Assembly: GCA_023614405.1 (NCBI GenBank) | Contig: CM042694.1 | Location: 130,639,711-130,703,710, forward strand | DNA: 64,000 nt | Direction of reading: 5' to 3' | From: Avena insularis | Taxonomy: Eukaryota > Streptophyta > Magnoliopsida > Poales > Poaceae | Part shown: piece by piece, positions 58,401 through 64,000 of the stretch | How the letters are laid out: each line of letters begins with the position of its first letter | Numbering within the stretch: position 1 is the stretch's first letter | Notes under the pieces: model-generated | What the model saw: only the letters and a program-made list of their open reading frames with translations | The model's database searches: none | Told to the model about the DNA's origin: nothing | Position numbers and translations under genes: made by a program

Positions 58401-59328
58401 TCAGTCTAGCCCATGGTTGGGCTAGACCAACCCGGTTAGTGGACCGAGTCGGTCAAATCGACCCACTCGCTCCCTCTCCTTCCCCTTCACGACCAATCTC
58501 TCCCTCTCGTTGTTGTTTGCTCACCACCGACGCCGTCTGCTCAAATCTAGTGTAGCGAGGTTGTTGCGGTCGTCGCCGTTAGTTACTAGAGCTCCGCCAC
58601 TCCATGGCCTACCTCCTTGCCCTAGTTGATTTGATTTATAAGCCCGTGGAGCAATTCCCTTTTCAATTCTCTCGATAGGGTTCGAGGATGTCGCCTCACC
58701 TGCTACTTCGACCGTCTCGGCCTCTTGCTTTCTCAACTATGGCCACGCTGCCACCAGCTGGGTGCCGGCGGGACGATGCTGACAGCGCACTCTAGCGTCT
58801 CCGGTGCTTCCCCTAATGCGATGATGGTGTACTGGAGTCTAGGTGAAGCTGTAATGTTGCCGTTGTGGTGGTGGTGGTTGCGGTGTGTGGCTCAGCACAG
58901 GCAGCAGCGCCACAGGTGCTCCTTGTGTCATCATACAGCTAGGTTCCCTACACCATTTTTTTCTTCCTCCTCGGTGATCTACGGCTTGCCACCAGGTAGG
59001 TGTTCGTCTTCTTCTACTTCTTTCTCCTCTTTACCCTTGTATTCTCACTCGGATGATTACTCTAATTTAGGGTTCCTTCCCCCTCTGCCTGAACACTAAT
59101 CTTGCAACCAGTTGTGCAATCTAAGATTTACTATTGATTTTATATATCTAAGCATATTATTGACCTAGATCATATGTTACTTGGATCTTCTAACATACCG
59201 AAGCTTATGTTTACTGAACCTTTGGTTCAATGGTTTATTCCTAAATTCATGTGGGGTAATAACATCACATGATCTTGGTTCTATCAGTTAATCTAATAGC
59301 CTTATTCTTGAACTTTGCTCTGATTCAC
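55425..59328 (-). repeat. E1 5' LTR, first 3.9 kb
   Basis: Starts TGCGGTGACCTAGC; follows 12537-15972 and then 28089-28520 without the E2 insertion, so it shows the pre-insertion state. It ends at TTCAC (59324-59328), the target repeat of E9. The frame at 57169-57420 (83 aa) is also open at 14284-14535 but carries a stop in copy A; coding status is doubtful. Confidence 0.87.
58404..58427. repeat. Inverted repeat in the E1 5' LTR
   Basis: Same 10-bp stem and 4-base loop as at 15475-15498. Confidence 0.6.
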
Positions 59329-60719
59329 TGATGACCCACAAGTATAGGGGGTGTATTGCAGTATTTTCGAGGGAAGTGAAACCCAATTTATTGATTCGAC
59401 ACAAGGGGAGCCAAAGAATATTTATCAGCCTTAACAACTGAGTTGTAAATTCAGCTGCACCTGGAAACAACCTTGCTCACAACAGTTTATCAGTAGCAAC
59501 AGTTTTGTAGTAGGAATAGTAAAGTAACAAAGAGAGCAAAGCAAAGACAAGAGTAACAAAAGCAAGAACAAGGATTTGAGTGCGGTAGGCATAGGGATGG
59601 ATGGACGGGCGTTGCATGGACAAGACAATTCACATAGCAATCAGAACATAGGGCAATTGCAGATAAAGAAGATAAAGCACCCAAGTACTAGACAATCCTA
59701 GGCATGTGTTCCATATATAGTCATACGTGCTCGCAATGAGAACTTGCACAACATCTTTTGTCCTACCAGCCCGTTTGCAGCGGGGCCTCTAGGGAACTAC
59801 TGGCAATTAAGGTGCTCCTTTTAATAAAGCACCGGAGCAAAGCATTAACACTTCGTGAACACACGTGATCCTCACATCAAAGCCTTTCCCTTTCGGCTAC
59901 CCTGATTTCTGTCACTTTGAGACCATAGATTCCGGACAACAACGTGTGTATACAACTTGTAGATAAGACCCAAAACAATACTATCATAATGAATCAATAA
60001 TAAGTTCAGATCTGAAATCATGGCACTCGGGCCCTAGTGACAAGCATTAAGCACAACAAGTCACAACAAAGTCATAAAGCACTAATAAAAGATACTAGGC
60101 ACTATGCCCTAATAATCTGATGCCATTACATGAACGATCTCATCCAATCCCTACCATCCCCATAGCCTACAGCGAGGGATTACTCACTCATAGATGGGGG
60201 AAACATGGATGGTCGATGGAGAAGCGATGGTGATGATGATGGCGATGATCTCCTCCAATTCCTCGTCCCGATAGGGTGCCATAACGGAGTTTCTGGTGCT
60301 GTTTCGTGGAATCTGGTGGTGGCGGCGAAGCGGAACTCCTTCTGGAAAAACGTCGAACCCCCCGAAGTTTTTAGGTCAGAAGGCTCCTTATAGGTGAAGA
60401 GAGAGGCCGAGGGGGTGCCTGGGGGCCCACACCACCCCCTGGCGTGGCCTGGCCTAGCCCGCGCCAGCAGGTGGTGTGGCCACCCCAAGGCTCTTCTCCG
60501 TCTCGTATTCTGGCTCCTGGAGTCTTCGGGTGAAATAGGATTTTTGGCATATTTTCCGGGATTTTTCCTGATAGTTGATTTTCTGCATAAAAAGTAGACA
60601 CCAAGGCAATTCTGCTGAAAACAACGTCAGTTCGCATTAGTTGCATCCAAATCACACAAGTATAGAGGAGAAACAATAGCAAAAGTGTTCAAGAAAGTAG
60701 ATACGTTTTGGACGTATCA
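59329..60719 (-). repeat. E9 3' LTR (1391 bp)
   Basis: TGATGACCCACAAGTATAGG to TTTTGGACGTATCA. On the minus strand the start is TGATACGTCCAAAACG, a very common start of grass Athila-type LTRs. Confidence 0.88.
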
Positions 60720-60734
60720 ACTCCCCCCAAGCTT
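60720..60734 (-). other. Polypurine tract of E9
   Basis: Minus strand AAGCTTGGGGGGAGT next to the LTR. Confidence 0.85.
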
Positions 60735-62888
60735 AGCTTATTGCTTGTCCTCAAGCAATTCAGTTGAAAACTGAGTGCGATAAAAGAACTTTCACGAACA
60801 CATTTGCTTCATATGATGTAAATATTCTCAGCAATGCGATCAACTACTTAGACAATTCATAATAAAGAGTATGCAACTGAGTCTACTTAATAGTCATTGA
60901 AAGCTATGAAGAGATTCCAACTCAAGAATAATAAGTAGCATGAAGCACAAACATAAGCAACATTACAATGCTCATAGAAAGGTATGATAGAGTGGTATCT
61001 CGCTTGCCTTTGATTACGAATGTCAAGGCACCTCTGAAGTTCAAGTGATGACTAGAAGTAAAGATATCAAAGATACAAGCATCAAAGTCATAACACAAGT
61101 AATTAAGTAATGGAACAAACACAAAAAAAATGACAACAAATGCTCTCAAGAAGGTGCTCAAAGAATATGTGGAGACTCAACAAGTAGAAGAAAAAGGTTT
61201 TGAATAATTTTGAAAGGCTTCCAAATGCTGCAAGTATGGTACTCATTAGCTTTGAGCTCTCATTGCCCCTATCATAAGCATCTTTAATGTGGTTAAAGTG
61301 AAAGTGACACAACTAAGAGGATATGCTTGACAAGTTATAAATTGAAGTCTCATGCCCCTTACTTACGAAGACCGATCCTCATGCTACTCAACTTCAGTCA
61401 CAAGTAAGCTCTTGTCATTGTAAGTACATACGTATCATAGAGAACCGCCAACGGGGTACCCCTTGCACATGACACGGGAGCTATCCCATAATCAAAATAC
61501 AAGACAAGCAGACAATGAGCATCTCAGCGATCTTTTTATTTACTATGTGCATAGATTTTTATTGAGGATGCTTCATAGAATGATCATTATGGTTATGCTG
61601 CAAGTTTCCACCATGATTAGGCATGACTTAGGCTAGTGGCCCAGGCGTTTCTCTAACATACATACAAACTCCATGATCTTACAAGTTCCACTTTTATTTC
61701 ACACCGCCGGGATCCATAAGCAAAAGAACATGATATCAACTAGGTACAAAGTACCTATGAAGTGTTGAAAGCGGTCCCCATGATACATGGTTCTGCTAAC
61801 TCCAACTCATAAAGCGCAAGCATATGCACAAAAAAGAAGGACGCAGTGGTTCAGGTTTATTAAGTGCAAGAAAATAAAGTGTGCCATCAAGTTAGTGAGA
61901 GCTTTACTAACTAACTTTCTCATAACAAGCAAACATTTTATTCAGAAGAAAACAAGGCATATTGAATATGCACGGAAGTAGCAAATGATGCTAATAGGTA
62001 GGTATGGTGGACACTTTGGAAATATTTGGTTTAGGGAGTTGGAAACATGAGTAAGACACTCAGTGGAAATGAAGGCTAGCAATAGTAAGGGAGCGACAAA
62101 TGAGAGAGCAATAGTTGTCATTATCATGCTTGCAACAAAACAAGACTACTCATGGCATGAAAATGATTCAAGATCCTTAAGGCAAAATAATTCATCGAGG
62201 CTTAACTGATTATTACAGTCATGTGCATGCGTGAGCATGTGCCAAGTCAATCAAATGAAACATTTAGAGGAGGATACCATGGTGTCATACCAATTTATGA
62301 ATAGAGTAATGCAAGCAAACATTGATGAGACATGCTACAAACTATTAGCGAGCTAGAGCTAATCATAAGAAAGCAAGAACTACTAAATATCCAAAGATAA
62401 CATACACCCTACATGAACGGACTAAGCAAGCTCACAGTGATGAGTATATGTACAAAAATGAAAACAAATAGAGTTCGTTACCAGCCTCTTACCACGCCTC
62501 AAGTTGCTCTTCACTTGTGTGGCTTGAATAATAATATGAAACCAATAATCCACTGAGAACTGCCGAACCCTGTAGCCAACTCGCAAAAACCAAAGAAGAA
62601 CGACAAATATTTTTGGTGTTTTCGATTTTAAGAAAAAACCAAAAGAGAAAAACAAGCAAAGCAAAATCTTTTTGGGTTTTTCAAATAGTTCAAACAAAGC
62701 AAAAAGGGAAAAACAAACCAAGGCAAAAAGAAGTAGCAAACCAAAGAGAAACAACAAAAATATTTTTGGTCTTTTTGTGTTTTTAGAAAGCAAAAGCAAA
62801 GAAGAACGGAAACTAAGAAAAAGAATGAAAACATGAATATACAAAGAACCGACGCGACATGCTATGGAGATGAGTGTGGTGTCGGCGT
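60735..62888 (-). other. E9 3' non-coding region
   Basis: About 2.15 kb without a credible gene. The part 61255-61805 is closely similar to 41750-42320 in E4. The stretch 62575-62835 is A-rich with repeated AAAGCAAAAA-type units, which on the minus strand gives the Phe/Leu-rich frame at 62422-63018; I regard that frame as a composition artefact. Confidence 0.7.
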
Positions 62889-62904
62889 ACCTCCCCCCAA
62901 GCTT
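62889..62904 (-). other. Internal polypurine-tract-like motif of E9
   Basis: Minus strand AAGCTTGGGGGGAGGT, one base from the 3' tract at its end, located 24 bp after the stop of the env-like frame. It is followed on the plus strand by TTAGGCTTTTGGCCTAA, a short inverted repeat. Confidence 0.55.
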
Positions 62905-62927
62905 AGGCTTTTGGCCTAAGTGGGGTA

Positions 62928-63992
62928 TCAATCCATGTACGAATAGGGGTTCCAAGCGGGCGGATCTTGGTAAGAATGGTCGTAGCTGGGCCCACGAGAA
63001 GAAGAAGAAGCTCCCCAATCGTAAGTGGGCTGCTGATATGACAACTCTCCCTCATTCGAGGGCCGGACCGAATCATCCATGACCTCCCTTCTAGTGTCCT
63101 GCTCCTGTTGGGAGAGCTCTCCCAAGTACGTGTCAAGCTCCTCCTCAGTGAGGGACCATCCTTCCCTGTTATCAAGGTTAAACAAAACAGGTGCAGGCAA
63201 AAGAACAACACGTTTGGACTTGCTCTTTCTCCATCCAGCTTTGAGAAAGGTTATTTCATAAGACAACTCACTTAAGCTAGCCCACGAGGAAATAAATTTA
63301 TGCTGTACCATGGAATTAAAATCAAGCCTCTCTATGGGAAACTGTAGGTCTAGAGGATGAGGCACTAAACCATGCAATGCTAGCAAACGAGAAGCAATGA
63401 GGCCTCCACAAATTCCACCCTTCTCACGGTTAGCAGCAAGACGGAAAGCTATCAAAGCGCCCAAGTTGTAGGACCTATCTCGTCTAAGAGCAGCAGAGAT
63501 AAATGCTAAATCAAACGAAGATAACTTATTGGTAGTTTTCCTAGCAAGAACACACTTGGCAATAAAGTAGGCAAAGTAGCGAATGGAGGGAAGATGAATG
63601 TTACGGATTTTTCCATTCTCCTTCGAGAAGCTACTCCCTTGACAAATTTCTGCGTATAAATCCATGAGTGGTTCCGGTCTCTCTTTAATCTTCTTACATG
63701 ATCCCCATTGAGGCACCTTAATAGCTGCACAAAAATCATCAAGAGAAAGGTTGACAGCTATATTGTAAATTTTGTAATGGACCATGTGGTTAGGCAAAGA
63801 GTGACTAAATTTGAAATCCTGCACCACAGACATGGTTAGCTTCACAAATTGACAAGGTTCGTCTTCTAAAAAGTGCTCTAACCCCGCATTAGAAACCAAA
63901 GTGTGGAAATCTTGTAGAATTCCTGCAGCTCTCATGAACTCAGAACATGGATAAATGGAGGGAAAAACTTCCTCCTCCCGGTGGACCTTCAT
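62928..63992 (-). CDS. Athila env-like / putative plant transposon protein, 354 aa or longer
   Basis: Intact frame to its stop at 62928; the first Met in the window is at 63992 and the true start may lie outside. It resembles the grass putative plant transposon protein found between pol and the 3' LTR in Athila elements and often called env-like. Visible features: FVKLTMSVVQDFKFSHSLPN, DDFCAAIKVPQWGSCKKIK, IRYFAYFIAKCVLARKTTNK, SAALRRDRSYNLGALIAFRL, and a C-terminal Ser/Tyr/Pro-rich tail (SYQQPTYDWGASSSSRGPSY). No signal peptide or clear membrane span is seen, so an envelope role is not supported here. Function is unknown. Confidence 0.7.
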   Translation of the reverse strand: MKVHREEEVFPSIYPCSEFMRAAGILQDFHTLVSNAGLEHFLEDEPCQFVKLTMSVVQDFKFSHSLPNHMVHYKIYNIAVNLSLDDFCAAIKVPQWGSCKKIKERPEPLMDLYAEICQGSSFSKENGKIRNIHLPSIRYFAYFIAKCVLARKTTNKLSSFDLAFISAALRRDRSYNLGALIAFRLAANREKGGICGGLIASRLLALHGLVPHPLDLQFPIERLDFNSMVQHKFISSWASLSELSYEITFLKAGWRKSKSKRVVLLPAPVLFNLDNREGWSLTEEELDTYLGELSQQEQDTRREVMDDSVRPSNEGELSYQQPTYDWGASSSSRGPSYDHSYQDPPAWNPYSYMD

Positions 63993-64000
63993 GACATCAG

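Larger units (their letters stand above)
12537..59328 (-). mobile_element. E1: LARD-like Ty3 element hosting most of the other insertions
   Basis: Minus-strand order: 5' LTR (59328 to 55425, interrupted at 59329 by E9), tRNA-iMet primer site, internal region (55424-54400, then 32742-31286 beyond the copia insertion), polypurine tract, 3' LTR (31285 to 12537). With the nested elements removed, the LTR is about 6.63 kb and the interior about 2.48 kb. No gag or pol domain is recognisable in the interior. The sequence around the polypurine tract (GAACTTCAGGGACGAAG and TTTTAAGGGGGACAGTC) is typical of Tekay/Del chromoviruses. It was probably mobilised by an autonomous relative. The right end is outside the window. 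Confidence 0.8.
59329..64000 (-). mobile_element. E9: Athila-type element with env-like ORF, continues beyond the window
   Basis: Inserted in the E1 5' LTR at TTCAC. The 3' LTR is at the left, followed by polypurine tract, 2.2 kb non-coding, a second polypurine-like motif, and a long open frame running to the window edge. The LTR begins TGATGACCCACAAGTATAGG like E4 but otherwise differs over most of its length, so it is another family or subfamily. gag and pol, if present, lie beyond 64000. Confidence 0.88.

Noticed and set aside
62422..63018. 198-aa Phe/Leu-rich frame
   Set aside because: It is produced by an A-rich non-coding tract and overlaps the stop end of the env-like ORF in another frame.
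1..64000. A new biosynthetic, defence or other multi-gene system
   Set aside because: Every recognisable coding remnant belongs to gag, pol or the accessory frames of LTR retrotransposons; no host or microbial gene cluster is present.

Overview
The window is a gene-free block of nested LTR retrotransposons from a large plant genome. The element types point to a pooid grass (Triticeae, oat or ryegrass kind): an Angela/BARE-like copia LTR with a GCAAGTGGGAGAC polypurine tract, Athila-type elements with a tRNA-Asp primer site and a GCTTGGGGGGAGT polypurine tract, and Tekay/Del-type Ty3 elements with a tRNA-iMet primer site. The species cannot be fixed from the sequence. I found no host gene, rRNA, tRNA gene or CRISPR array.

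Layout. The outermost element is E1, on the minus strand. Its 3' LTR is at 12537-31285, its internal region at 31286-32742 plus 54400-55424, and its 5' LTR runs from 55425 until another element interrupts it at 59329. E1 has an LTR of about 6.6 kb and about 2.5 kb of internal DNA with no recognisable coding, like a large non-autonomous derivative (LARD). Inside its 3' LTR sits E2 (15973-28083, 12.1 kb, target-site duplication ACAGG), a full-structure Tekay-like chromovirus with degenerate extra ORFs, gag and pol. Inside the E1 internal region sits E3 (32743-54394, duplication ATAAC), a decayed Angela-like copia element. E3 carries solo LTR E7 (32849-34265, AGAAT) in its 3' LTR, solo LTR E6 (52081-53663, GACCC) in its 5' LTR, and the non-autonomous Athila element E4 (39680-51373) in its interior. 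The 5' LTR of E4 is split by a 3972-bp solo LTR, E5 (47114-51085, AGTTT). At the right edge E9 (59329 to beyond the window) is an Athila element with an open env-like reading frame.

The first 10.65 kb (1-10649) is a same-orientation segmental copy of 42910-57672. It shares the nested junctions, including a deletion scar that joins an Athila LTR to a copia LTR, but lacks the E5 insertion. It ends abruptly against E8 (10650-12485), a plus-strand 3' fragment of another Athila element.

The coding remnants are all retrotransposon genes. E2 has ORF0-like frames upstream of gag, then gag with a CCHC knuckle, protease, RT, RNase H, integrase and chromodomain, broken by at least three frameshifts and at least eight in-frame stops. 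E4 and its copy have gag and the start of protease fused to a hydrophobic tail, with all of RT, RNase H and integrase missing. E3 retains only fragments of pol. Insertion order can be read from empty sites preserved in sister copies.
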